From: Paenibacillus senegalimassiliensis
GTDB lineage: Bacteria > Bacillota > Bacilli > Paenibacillales > Paenibacillaceae
Direction of reading: 5' to 3'
DNA: 64,000 nt
Assembly: GCF_001486585.1 (NCBI RefSeq)
Contig: NZ_LN909044.1
Location: 186,001-250,000, forward strand
Numbering within the stretch: position 1 is the first letter of the stretch; each line of letters begins with the position of its first letter. A program made the translations under genes and the position numbers. The notes under the pieces are model-generated. The model made no database searches and was not told where the DNA came from. It saw only the letters and a list, made by a program, of their open reading frames with translations. Positions 54,177 to 62,227 of the stretch are shown here, in pieces.

Positions 54177-54943
54177 ATCTCCGCAGCCTGTGGAACAGCA
54201 TTTGGCCGCCCCTTGTGGCGGTCATCTTGTTTTTAATGATCTGGCAAGGAGCAACCACCTGGTTTCAAATTGAAAAATGGATTCTTCCCAGCCCCGTAGA
54301 TATCGGCCGGGAAGCGGCCGCAGGAGCCACGGGCTTATGGGGGCATACGCTGGCAACACTACGGCTGATGCTGATGGGTTTTGCGATCGGGACACTGGTC
54401 GGTCTGTTGGTGGCCTTTACCCTCCACTACGTACCGTTCTTGAAGAAATCGCTCTACCCGCTCATTATTTTGAGCCAGAATGTTCCTACCATCGCCCTTG
54501 CCCCTCTGTTGATGATCTGGTTCGGCTTCGGGATATTGCCCAAAATTATTGTGATTACGCTCGTTTGCTTCTTCCCGGTGGCAGTAGCCGCTATGGATGG
54601 ACTGATGCGCACGGACCGGGCCATGCTGGACTACATGCGCATGATTGGCGCAACCAAAGGGGATATCTTCCGTAAGCTTGAGGTGCCTTATGCAATTCCC
54701 TCCATTCTATCTGGAGTCAAGATTGCTGCTACCTACAGCGTCATGGGGGCCGTGATTGCCGAGTGGATTGGGGCGGATAAGGGCATCGGATATTATATGA
54801 TGCTGCAGAAATCTTCCTTCCGTACGGATAAGATTTTTGTCGCCATTGCAATCATCGTTGCCATCAGCCTCACAATGTTCGCCTGCGTGGCCTTACTGGA
54901 GAAATGGCTAGTCCGCTATAAGCCAGCAAACGACCGGAGATAG
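54173..54943 (+). CDS. thiX: Thiamine-precursor ABC permease (ThiX-like)
   Basis: 256 residues with six membrane helices and the EAA loop MRMIGATKGDIFRKLEVPYAIPS, plus LYPLIILSQNVPTIALAPLLMIWFGFG, a hallmark of the SsuC/TauC/ThiX permease family. The riboswitch and binding protein point to pyrimidine precursor uptake, not sulfonate. Confidence 0.92.
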   Translation: MNLRSLWNSIWPPLVAVILFLMIWQGATTWFQIEKWILPSPVDIGREAAAGATGLWGHTLATLRLMLMGFAIGTLVGLLVAFTLHYVPFLKKSLYPLIILSQNVPTIALAPLLMIWFGFGILPKIIVITLVCFFPVAVAAMDGLMRTDRAMLDYMRMIGATKGDIFRKLEVPYAIPSILSGVKIAATYSVMGAVIAEWIGADKGIGYYMMLQKSSFRTDKIFVAIAIIVAISLTMFACVALLEKWLVRYKPANDRR

Positions 54944-54974
54944 AATGAAATGATATATAGAAAGGAGGTTCATC

Positions 54975-55793
54975 ATGAGCGGTCATTCCCCTACTCCCGC
55001 ACGGAGTGCTGTCGCACTGGAGGTCCAGCATATCAACAAAACCTTTCGAGACCGGCGGAAGCCTGTCCCCGTCTTAAACGACATTTCGCTTAGCGTGCAT
55101 TCGGGAGAGTTCGTGTCCATTATCGGGCCCTCCGGTTGTGGAAAGAGTACGCTCTTCCACATCATCGGTGGTCTGACACCCCCTGATCAAGGCGAAGTTC
55201 TGCTGCGTGGCCTGCCCGTCACCGGACAACGCGGCCATATCAGCTATGTTCCGCAGCAACCCGCCCTATTCCCTTGGCGCACCGTAGAGGACAATGTTGT
55301 TCTGGCAAGAGATATCGCCGCTCGTGGCAGCGAGCGCCTGCCCCGTAGCGAGGTACAAGGATGGCTGGAGAAAGCGGGCCTAGGCGGCTTCGAGAAGGCA
55401 TACCCTCATATGCTCTCTGGAGGGATGCAGCAGCGTGCCTCCTTCCTGCGCGGTTTGATGGCTCCCCAGGAGGTCATGTGTCTGGACGAGCCATTTAGTG
55501 CCTTGGACGCATTAACCCGCAGCGAGATGCAGCGATGGTTGCTGGAAATGTGGGAGGAGAACAAGCGGGCAGTGTTGATGATTACGCACAGTATCGACGA
55601 AGCGCTGCTGCTCTCGGATACGATCTATCTCTTCTCGAACCGACCGGCCAGCGTGCTGCACACCATCAAGGTCCCCTTCCCGCGTCCGCGCCGGGAGGCC
55701 ATCATGGAGGACCCCGAGTTCATCCGGCTCAAACGGGAAATCTCTGACCGGATGGCCGAACAGCAACGCCAAAGTATAACTACAGGCAAATAG
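54975..55793 (+). CDS. thiZ: Thiamine-precursor ABC ATPase (ThiZ-like)
   Basis: 272 residues behind AAAGGAGG. Walker A GPSGCGKST, Q-loop YVPQQPALFPWRTV, signature MLSGGMQQRASFLRGL, Walker B EVMCLDEPFSALD and switch His in MITHSIDEA. It is the energising subunit of the preceding permease and last gene of the TPP-controlled operon. Confidence 0.93.
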   Translation: MSGHSPTPARSAVALEVQHINKTFRDRRKPVPVLNDISLSVHSGEFVSIIGPSGCGKSTLFHIIGGLTPPDQGEVLLRGLPVTGQRGHISYVPQQPALFPWRTVEDNVVLARDIAARGSERLPRSEVQGWLEKAGLGGFEKAYPHMLSGGMQQRASFLRGLMAPQEVMCLDEPFSALDALTRSEMQRWLLEMWEENKRAVLMITHSIDEALLLSDTIYLFSNRPASVLHTIKVPFPRPRREAIMEDPEFIRLKREISDRMAEQQRQSITTGK

Positions 55794-55824
55794 CTCTTCA
55801 AATCCATTCTCAATAATACATCAC

Positions 55825-55863
55825 AAAGGGACGCAAACACGGATCAAGTGCTTGCGTCCCTTT
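55825..55863. terminator. Bidirectional terminator
   Basis: Perfect 12-bp arms AAAGGGACGCAA / TTGCGTCCCTTT with a 15-base interior, between thiZ and the convergent HD-GYP gene. Confidence 0.75.
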
Positions 55864-55872
55864 GATTAAACA

Positions 55873-56493
55873 TTACTTCGTCGAATAAATATTCAGCATA
55901 TCATCAGGTAGCTGCATAAGTGCTTCCACTACTTTTGGATCGAATTGCGTTCCTTGACAACGCAGTAGCTCCTCCTTGGCTTCCATCATCGTCAAGCGTC
56001 GTTCGCGGTAATTTCTGTCTGAGGTCATGGAGTCAAACGCATCCACCACCGCGCAAATCCGCGCCGCATAGGGAATTTCCTCTTCCTTCAAGCCATCCGG
56101 ATATCCTGCCCCATCCCAACGCTCATGATGGGAACGAACGATAGCTACGATCTCCTCACCAAAGGCCGGGTTCTCCTGAACCAACTCTGCCCCCACTACC
56201 GGGTGCAGCTTAACGATGTTCCATTGCTGGTCAGTCAGCGGCTCACTCTGTTCAATGATCTCTCTCGGCACCATCGTCTTGCCAATATCGTGCATGAAGC
56301 AACCCCGGATCAGAAGTTCCTTCTCCGTTCCGCTGATTCCCAAGGGCTCAGCTATTTTCTCAGCGAGAATCGCTACCCGGATACTGTGATGATAGGTTCC
56401 CGGATGCTTTCGCACGAGCATGTCGAACCATTTTACCGCATCGTGGCCCTTGCCCGTATATAGTCCATCAATGAACTCATTCAACCCAATCAA
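55873..56493 (-). CDS. HD-GYP domain protein (candidate cyclic-di-GMP phosphodiesterase)
   Basis: 206 residues from TTG nine bases after AGGGGG; no ATG is better placed. The HD pair is in CFMHDIGKTMVP, preceded by TYHHSIRVAILAEKIA. The second metal region is HHERWDGAGYPDGLKEEEIPYAARICAVVDAFDSMTSDRNYR, a complete GYP region. It consists of the catalytic domain alone, without a receiver or sensor domain. It may hydrolyse cyclic-di-GMP. One of the two inverted dif-like sites lies about 140 bases upstream of its start. Confidence 0.88.
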   Translation of the reverse strand: MIGLNEFIDGLYTGKGHDAVKWFDMLVRKHPGTYHHSIRVAILAEKIAEPLGISGTEKELLIRGCFMHDIGKTMVPREIIEQSEPLTDQQWNIVKLHPVVGAELVQENPAFGEEIVAIVRSHHERWDGAGYPDGLKEEEIPYAARICAVVDAFDSMTSDRNYRERRLTMMEAKEELLRCQGTQFDPKVVEALMQLPDDMLNIYSTK

Positions 56494-56793
56494 CCAACTC
56501 TGCCCCCTAAAAAAGCCTCTGACTTCACTTGCCTATCAATTTTGAAGATGAAACGAAAATTTCACTATTTTCCAGTTAAATTTCTCTGCCATTTACCCGA
56601 TATGTTTCAAAGCAAATACCAGAAAAAACGAACCATGTCGTACAATAACAATTATGCGACAAAATAAGGAAGATTATGGTCTGAATTTGGCAAGGTTTGT
56701 AATCTACTCATGTTATATTATAGGACAAAAGGGCGATTAATGCATTAATAATAGAGAAAATGTAGATAAAAAGAACTATTATTTTTTACAAAT
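56494..56793. other. Gene-free region between HD-GYP and recombinase genes
   Basis: About 300 AT-rich bases. It contains dif-like site 1, a 14-bp palindrome ATTAATGCATTAAT at 56736-56749, a minus-strand TATAAT at 56722-56717 pointing towards the HD-GYP gene, and the recombinase terminator hairpin (ATGTAGAT / ATCTACAT then TTTTC) that overlaps the recombinase stop. Confidence 0.55.
56635..56665 (+). repeat. dif-like recombination site 1 (inverted partner of site 2)
   Basis: Left arm ATGTCGTACAA, 6-base centre TAACAA, right arm TTATGCGACAA, then AAT. It matches site 2, read on the opposite strand, at 29 of 31 positions; both changes are in the left arm. The 11-6-11 layout and the TTATG half-site are those of Xer/dif sites. 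Confidence 0.75.
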
Positions 56794-57756
56794 CTACATA
56801 AATTCCAATAAACAGTCCTGAACAAAGTCAGGAGCGGCCTTCTTCATCTGCTCTACGGTATGCAAATATCGTTGTGTCGTATTAATATGCGAATGCCCCA
56901 GAGTTTCCTGTACTTGCTGCAACGAAGCGCCTTGAAGCAAGGCCAGCGTTGCATTTGTGTGTCTCAGCCAGTGGGGTGTCGGTTCTTTTTGCAAACCACT
57001 AGCCTTCCCAGCCTGCTTAATAATGCGTTCAATTTGTCGCGGCGTAATGGAGAAGAGCAATTGCTCCGGCTTGGCCGCTTCTGATCCCGTCAATCTGCTC
57101 ATATGCTCCTGATATAGCTCCCAAAGCTGGGGAGGAACCTTAACTTCCCGAATTTTACCCCGTTTGGCGTGAGATACCGTCAGCCAAACCGAGGTATCCA
57201 TCAAGTCCGAATTAAAATCCCCCCACTTGATTCCGCTGAGTTCAGATACCCGTAATCCTAACAGCACCAGCGACAAGCCGATTAAATAATTTCGCAAGCT
57301 CTGCCCTCGCAATGTATCGAGTAGCCTGCCTACCTCGCTTCGGGTCAAGAAATGCTTACGGCTTGTTACTACGGTAGGAGGAATGCGAATGCTTTGTGTA
57401 GGATTATGCTCAAAAATGCCGATTCCCCGGTCGCTTCCCCACTTATAGAGTGATTTAAGCGGGGCAATGAAGGCAGCAACGCTAGCCGGGGCCAGCGGCT
57501 TTTGAGAATCACGGTAGAAGCCCTGCATCAGATAGATTTTGAAGGCTTCAATCTCACGCCAAGTTACATCCTTGAAGGGTTTGCCGGATAAAAAAAGCTT
57601 AAACTGCATCAAAGCTCTGTAATAATTTTTACGCGTGTTGGGTGCTTTGGCGCATGCCGCAAGAAACATCTGGATGATTTGTTCATCATGGTAATCCTGC
57701 ACGGGCAGGTGGAATGGATATTGCTGGGCTACAGCCGACAAATCTTTTTGAGCCAT
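56794..57756 (-). CDS. Tyrosine recombinase between inverted dif-like sites
   Basis: 320 residues from the ATG behind AGGAGGA. The N-terminal SAM-like core-binding domain covers about 25-110 (NTRKNYYRALMQFKLFLSG). The catalytic domain has Arg169 (GLRVSELSGIKW), a lysine at 198 or 201, His262-x-x-Arg265 (PHWLRHTNATL), His288 (LGHSH) and nucleophile Tyr297 (TTQRYLHT). All residues needed are present. Length and motifs fit the Xer-like group. The gene is bracketed by two inverted copies of a dif-like site, one only 24 bases upstream of its start. This suggests that it inverts the segment carrying itself, or binds the upstream site to control its own expression. Confidence 0.9.
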   Translation of the reverse strand: MAQKDLSAVAQQYPFHLPVQDYHDEQIIQMFLAACAKAPNTRKNYYRALMQFKLFLSGKPFKDVTWREIEAFKIYLMQGFYRDSQKPLAPASVAAFIAPLKSLYKWGSDRGIGIFEHNPTQSIRIPPTVVTSRKHFLTRSEVGRLLDTLRGQSLRNYLIGLSLVLLGLRVSELSGIKWGDFNSDLMDTSVWLTVSHAKRGKIREVKVPPQLWELYQEHMSRLTGSEAAKPEQLLFSITPRQIERIIKQAGKASGLQKEPTPHWLRHTNATLALLQGASLQQVQETLGHSHINTTQRYLHTVEQMKKAAPDFVQDCLLEFM

Positions 57757-57780
57757 GATTAAAGTCCTCCTGTTGACTAG

Positions 57781-57811
57781 ATTTTGTCGCATAATTGTTA
57801 TTATGCGACAT
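57781..57811 (-). repeat. dif-like recombination site 2 (inverted partner of site 1)
   Basis: On the minus strand left arm ATGTCGCATAA, centre TAACAA, right arm TTATGCGACAA, then AAT. The arms are inverted copies at 10 of 11 positions. The centre is asymmetric, so orientation is defined and opposite to site 1. It lies in the promoter region of the recombinase. Confidence 0.75.
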
Positions 57812-57972
57812 CTTTCTTTCGGCTGTATAACATCCATGTCAACTTACTCGTCTACCTGCGAAATTTGAGGCAATCGCAACATATCTCTACCCCGCTTTTT
57901 TCCAAAAAACAGGTATAATGAAGACAGGTCTAAAAGTTGATTACGGCCAGTTAGGAAAGGGGAGTTTGGGAT

Positions 57973-58794
57973 ATGTCCTACGTACACGGATTGCCTTGCG
58001 AGGCCTCGTTTCCGTTGATTGACGCCCATATACATCTTGACCTCTATGATGAGGTTACTCGTGAGCGGCTGCTACAGGAATTGCCAAATCTCGGGGTGGA
58101 AGCCGTTATTGCCGTCTCAATGCATCTGGCTTCCTCCCAGGTAAACCATGCTTTAGCTGAGCGACACCCCGGCTTAGTATTTCCGGCCTTTGGCTTCCAT
58201 CCTGAGCAGCCAATACCGGCGGATGAGGAAATTAACAGGCTCTTGGACTGGATTCGGGGGCATGTCGGCAATATGATTGCTGTGGGTGAAATCGGGCTCC
58301 CCTATTATGCCCGGAAAGAGGCGGAGGAACAAGGGGCCCCCTTCGAGCTTGAGCCGTATCTTACCTTGCTGGACAAGCTGCTTGCACTGGCACGGGAACT
58401 GGATAAGCCGGTTGCTTTACACGCTGTCTATGAGGATGCCGATCTGGTCTGTGATCTATTGGAGCAGCATTGTATCTCCCGGGCTCATTTTCACTGGTTT
58501 AAAGGCTCTTCTTCCACCGTCCAGAGGATGGCGGAACGGGGATATTACGTTTCATTTACACCTGATCTGTTGTACGAGTCGGAAATTCAAGATTTAGCCC
58601 GTCGCTATCCCCCTGACCGGGTAATGACCGAGACCGATGGCCCCTGGCCGTTTGAAGGCCCGTTCATGGGTCAGATCACTCACCCTGCAATGACTGCGGA
58701 AGTCGCCACAGCGTGGGCTCGAATTCAGGGCTTGCCTCCGGAAGAAGCGGCTGCCGCCCTGTGTCGTAACGCACGGAGTTTCTACGGGCTATGA
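57973..58794 (+). CDS. tatD: TatD-family metal-dependent hydrolase
   Basis: 273 residues behind AAAGGGGAG. TatD metal motifs are DAHIHLDLYD, the glutamate in IAVGEIGLPY, histidines in ALHAVYED and FHWFKGSS, and the final acidic TETDGPWPF. The family includes DNases and deacylases; this member is divergent enough that the substrate is open. A TATAAT lies 54 bases upstream, so it has its own promoter outside the putative invertible segment. Confidence 0.88.
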   Translation: MSYVHGLPCEASFPLIDAHIHLDLYDEVTRERLLQELPNLGVEAVIAVSMHLASSQVNHALAERHPGLVFPAFGFHPEQPIPADEEINRLLDWIRGHVGNMIAVGEIGLPYYARKEAEEQGAPFELEPYLTLLDKLLALARELDKPVALHAVYEDADLVCDLLEQHCISRAHFHWFKGSSSTVQRMAERGYYVSFTPDLLYESEIQDLARRYPPDRVMTETDGPWPFEGPFMGQITHPAMTAEVATAWARIQGLPPEEAAAALCRNARSFYGL

Positions 58795-58874
58795 TTCCGT
58801 ATGTCCCTTCTTGAAAGCGGAAACTATTTGCACCCCCACCGCGTCTATATTTACGTAAGGAAAGGGGAATCGCC

Positions 58875-59507
58875 ATGCGCATGCTTAAAGGCACCGCCTA
58901 TCTGACCATCATAGCTGCTCTGACATTGTCCGTGGCCTGCTCGTCAAGCGACAGCGACAATAATAGTCCGCCAGTACCTCCAGCCAGCGGCAACACGGAC
59001 ATAGAGAAAGAGCCTACCAATAATGGCAAAGGGACAACAGGAGATACCGACCTGCAGCCCGTGGTAGACGATGAGTCCACAAAGGGACCAGGCGCCGAAA
59101 TGGATGGCACGGCTGGACAACTGTATGCCGTTGCTTTTGAAGCGATGATGAAGCTGGATGAAGGCCTGAACAGCGACATGAAATACATTGCCGTGGACCT
59201 GAGTGAAATGACGCAGCTTACCACCGAGGATAAAAGCTACATCATGGAATATTTACAGAGCTTTAACACCGTTATTCGCGATCGGACACTGGAACAATTG
59301 CAGCAGGAAGAGAACAACGAGGATGATCCTTTGCTGCTAAGTGGTGTGTTCCTGCGTGTGGACAAGGTAGACATCGGTGAAGCCAGCGCTCTGATTGAAG
59401 GCGCTAAATATCGCTCCGGTACAGGGGCTATTGGGGTTAAGGTATCGTTGGAGTTTGTGGACGGACTTTGGAAATTATCCGATACGGAGATGAATTGGAT
59501 AAGTTAA
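58875..59507 (+). CDS. Lipoprotein of unknown function
   Basis: 210 residues behind AAGGGG with lipobox LSVAC. A Ser/Asp/Asn/Pro-rich spacer (about 22-75) precedes a compact domain of about 130 residues. It contains AFEAMMKLDEGLNSDMKYIAVDLSEM and ends GLWKLSDTEMNWIS. No family is recognised, though the last strand pattern resembles NTF2-like or DUF4878-type lipoproteins. Confidence 0.75.
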   Translation: MRMLKGTAYLTIIAALTLSVACSSSDSDNNSPPVPPASGNTDIEKEPTNNGKGTTGDTDLQPVVDDESTKGPGAEMDGTAGQLYAVAFEAMMKLDEGLNSDMKYIAVDLSEMTQLTTEDKSYIMEYLQSFNTVIRDRTLEQLQQEENNEDDPLLLSGVFLRVDKVDIGEASALIEGAKYRSGTGAIGVKVSLEFVDGLWKLSDTEMNWIS

Positions 59508-59519
59508 TGAATACATGAT

Positions 59520-59637
59520 ACAAAAAAGAATTGCTGGCGAGGTTAGCCCAAGCGAACTTGCCCTCAAGCAGACGGTTTGTTTATTACATCCATCTGCCTG
59601 AAGGCACAGTTTAGAGCTTGGGCTAATCTTTTTTGTC
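59520..59637. terminator. Long nested inverted repeat, terminator-like
   Basis: Outer ACAAAAAAGA / TCTTTTTTGT, middle GTTAGCCCAAGC / GCTTGGGCTAA and inner TGCC..GCAGA / TCTGC..GGCA stems nest over about 118 bases, with 12 extra bases on the left side. It probably ends the lipoprotein transcript; the size and inner stems are more elaborate than a usual terminator. Confidence 0.6.
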
Positions 59638-59781
59638 GCCTATCTTACCTTGAGGCTATGTCATCTTTGGTGCTGCCAGTCATTTTTTTACAGTAGAAAA
59701 TGGAGAAGAATAGTTTTACAAATAATTGCAAAAGTGATATCATAAAAATATCAAAACAATATATGCAGAGGAGTGCTCTTT

Positions 59782-60636
59782 ATGTTTAAAGAAAAAGAAG
59801 TGTCCTATCTGAACGGCTTTGTTGCCTTGCTTTTTATTTTCGGCTTTTTGGGAGTCGGGATTTATCTCTTCACTTTAATGGCCATCCTTCCGCTTATTGG
59901 TGGTATTGTGGCTTGTCTTATCGCATTCGTGCTGCTTACGGGACTATCCATCGTCCAGCCAAACCAGTCGGCGGTCGTGACCTTCTTCGGTCGTTATCTG
60001 GGCGTGATTCGCAAGAGCGGATTTTATCTGGCTATTCCCTTCTCCAACCGCAAAAAAGTTTCACTGCGTGTTCGCAATTTTAATAGTGCCAAGCTCAAGG
60101 TTAATGATGTGAACGGGAATCCGATTGAAATCTCCACCGTCGTGGTATTCTCGGTTGTTGATTCGGCCAAAGCATTGTTTGAAGTCGATGAGTACGAAAC
60201 GTTTGTAGAAATTCAGAGCGAAACAGCCTTGCGGCATGTTGCCAGCAAATATCCTTACGATCAACCGGATGATATCAGCTTCTCACTTCGCGGAAATACC
60301 GAGGAGATTGCTCTGGAGTTAACCAGTGAGCTACAGAAGCGACTTGCTATTGCCGGTGTCAAGGTCATTGAATCGCGCTTGACTCATTTGGCATACTCCA
60401 CCGAGATTGCCAGCGCCATGCTGCAACGGCAACAAGCTGAAGCCATCATCGCCGCCCGCGAGAAGATTGTGGACGGAGCGGTAACCATGGTACAGATGGC
60501 TGTTGAACGACTGCAAGCCGGTCAAGTGGTTGAGCTAGATGACGAACGTAAGGCCGCGATGATTAATAACCTGCTCGTCGCCGTTGTGTCCGACCGTTCC
60601 GCCCAGCCGGTCATCAACACAAGCAGCTTATACTAA
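59782..60636 (+). CDS. SPFH (band 7) domain membrane protein
   Basis: 284 residues from the ATG behind AGAGGAG. Two N-terminal hydrophobic helices (GFVALLFIFGFLGVGIYLFTLM and LIGGIVACLIAFVLLTGL) precede an SPFH core beginning IVQPNQSAVVTFFGRYLGVI, with RVRNFNSAKLKVNDVNGNPIEI and a C-terminal helical tail. SPFH proteins form membrane-associated rings or scaffolds. It is followed 20 bases later by an Arc-like gene and then an unknown gene. Confidence 0.9.
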   Translation: MFKEKEVSYLNGFVALLFIFGFLGVGIYLFTLMAILPLIGGIVACLIAFVLLTGLSIVQPNQSAVVTFFGRYLGVIRKSGFYLAIPFSNRKKVSLRVRNFNSAKLKVNDVNGNPIEISTVVVFSVVDSAKALFEVDEYETFVEIQSETALRHVASKYPYDQPDDISFSLRGNTEEIALELTSELQKRLAIAGVKVIESRLTHLAYSTEIASAMLQRQQAEAIIAAREKIVDGAVTMVQMAVERLQAGQVVELDDERKAAMINNLLVAVVSDRSAQPVINTSSLY

Positions 60637-60655
60637 GGAAGGTTGTCAATAACCA

Positions 60656-60850
60656 GTGGCCAGCAAAAAGAGCTTCCCTCTTCGGCTTGACCCGATGCTT
60701 TATCAGGCTTTGGAACGCTGGGCAGCGGACGAATTCCGAAGTGTGAATGGTCATATGGAGTATCTACTGCGGGAAGCGTTACGCAGGGAAGGCCGACTCC
60801 CTTCACCCAAACGAACTGACAAGGAGGAGGAACAACATGACCAGAACTAA
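60656..60850 (+). CDS. Arc-like ribbon-helix-helix protein
   Basis: 64 residues starting at GTG, with AAGGAAGG upstream. [41 protein letters not shown] is the Arc fold: a beta strand, helix A and helix B with the conserved Ser-Val-Asn turn. It may regulate its own operon. Its end overlaps the start of the next gene by 14 bases. Confidence 0.85.
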   Translation: MASKKSFPLRLDPMLYQALERWAADEFRSVNGHMEYLLREALRREGRLPSPKRTDKEEEQHDQN

Positions 60851-61460
60851 CCAGTTGAACAAATCATGGTGGCAATTAAAATCAACAGCACTTCTCAAGG
60901 AATATGAGAAAAGTTATAATGACGGCACCTTCGTCCCCGCCAAACTACATGGCTGGAAATACAAGGGACATCATGTACGCATTAAGCTCGGACAGCACTA
61001 CGGCACAGGCGAGCTCACTGTGACTGACCCGACCAATGAAACGGGCAATACGTTTGGCATTACTATTAAATATAGCTACCGCCCACGCCGTAAGCTGGAA
61101 TTCGCGGTTGCCCCTGCCAAAAATCCGATGTTACTGCTGTTCACCAAGCATCTCAGAGAAACAGCGATGCCTAATTCCGCGATGAGCAAAAACTACGTAG
61201 CCAAGGCATCGCATCCCTCTCTCCTTCGCTCAACGCTAAAACACGAGGGGTTAAGCGAATGGCTGGAACTGCATCCCGAGGTACAATTACGGCTTCGTGT
61301 GAAGAACGGCGTTGCTACCCTGTGCTGTGCAAACAGGGTCAAAGAGGCCGATGCTCACTCTTTGCAGGAAGTGGTGAAGCTGACGAAGCTTGTCCTCAAC
61401 GCACTAGAAGAGCAAAGCGCCGTCGGCGAGCCTATTCACACTCACAGAAGTCACGATTGA
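60837..61460 (+). CDS. Protein of unknown function in SPFH operon
   Basis: 207 residues from the ATG behind GGAGGAGG; the earlier in-frame start lies inside the Arc-like gene. No signal peptide or membrane helix. It is basic and beta-rich at first ([22 protein letters not shown]), with helices at the C-terminus. No family is recognised. The overlap with the Arc-like gene indicates a three-gene unit with SPFH. Confidence 0.75.
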   Translation: MTRTNQLNKSWWQLKSTALLKEYEKSYNDGTFVPAKLHGWKYKGHHVRIKLGQHYGTGELTVTDPTNETGNTFGITIKYSYRPRRKLEFAVAPAKNPMLLLFTKHLRETAMPNSAMSKNYVAKASHPSLLRSTLKHEGLSEWLELHPEVQLRLRVKNGVATLCCANRVKEADAHSLQEVVKLTKLVLNALEEQSAVGEPIHTHRSHD

Positions 61461-61476
61461 ACTGGCAGATGTGCTT

Positions 61477-61652
61477 AGATTAAGCGAACTCTTAATCTGA
61501 CCTAATCCTATTTAGCCCTTAATGCCTAGCAGTAGCACACTGTCGATACGAGTTATCGGCAGTGCGCTGGGCAGGATTTCAACCTAAATAGCCTCAACTT
61601 CACAAGCCTTACGGATTAAACGGATAGAGTTTCCGTTTACCTGTAAGGCTTG
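61477..61652 (+). repeat. Cluster of three hairpins after the SPFH operon
   Basis: First AGATTAAG / CTTAATCT. Second a long element closed by CTATTTAG / CTAAATAG with inner CCTAGC / GCTGGG and CACTG-T-CGATA / TATCG-G-CAGTG. Third ACAAGCCTTAC / GTAAGGCTTGT with inner AAACGGA / TCCGTTT and a TTGGTTTT tail. The third can end transcription; the second looks like a structured RNA or repeat element. Confidence 0.6.
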
Positions 61653-61813
61653 TTGGTTTTAGGTAGGTTGCCGCCCACATACCCTCGCCGATGTTCCTCC
61701 AATACGTCGTAGTAAGCCATACCAATTTTGCGACAAGTGAGGCTACTTAAGATAGGTGAGGTAGGTCAGCATGCAAGATTGGTAGGATAGATTAGTGGGC
61801 GTTAGTTGGGTTA

Positions 61814-61855
61814 GTTGTGGTTGTGGTTGTGGTTGTGGTTGTGGTTGTGGTTGTG
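61814..61855 (+). repeat. Hexanucleotide tandem repeat (GTTGTG)x7
   Basis: Seven perfect units over 42 bases plus a partial eighth. Intergenic, purine/pyrimidine skewed and prone to slippage. Confidence 0.95.
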
Positions 61856-61889
61856 GTAGCTAGGTTTGCTGAGTTAGCCAGTTCGACTA

Positions 61890-62081
61890 TATTAGAGGGA
61901 AATCCTCCAGCTAAAATGCACAAATCCCCCACTTTGGGCACTATTATAAGGAATTCCTCCAGCTAATTCTTCCGCAATACAGCAAACAGGGGTAAAATGC
62001 TGATTTTATAAGGAGAAATTCCATATAAAGTTCGCCGCAGGCCAGTTATCGGCGAATTAACAGGAGGATTTCCTGTTAAGT
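61890..62081. repeat. Four dispersed palindromic repeats
   Basis: About 24-bp dyads near 61890, 61944, 62006 and 62057, each of the form TTAnnAGGA..TCCTnnTAA (e.g. TTAACAGGA / TCCTGTTAA), spaced 51-62 bases. Copies differ but keep the AGGA/TCCT core and TTA/TAA ends. Confidence 0.65.
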
Positions 62082-62127
62082 TGATGCGGTAGATCTGTTG
62101 CTGTACGTTGTGGCTATGCATAGAAAT

Positions 62128-62152
62128 AGGGTGGCCTATATATCAGGCCACC
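62128..62152. repeat. Isolated hairpin
   Basis: GGGTGGCCT / AGGCCACCC with a 7-base loop; no U-tract. Confidence 0.7.
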
Positions 62153-62227
62153 CCTGGTATGGAGCAGAATAACGCAACAATATCTATAGTGGCACGGCGC
62201 TGTGGAACACTGTACCAGGCCAGGCAG

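Noticed and set aside
56635..57811. Integrated element with attL/attR
   Set aside because: The two sites are inverted, not direct, and only the recombinase gene lies between them, so excision or integration is not predicted.
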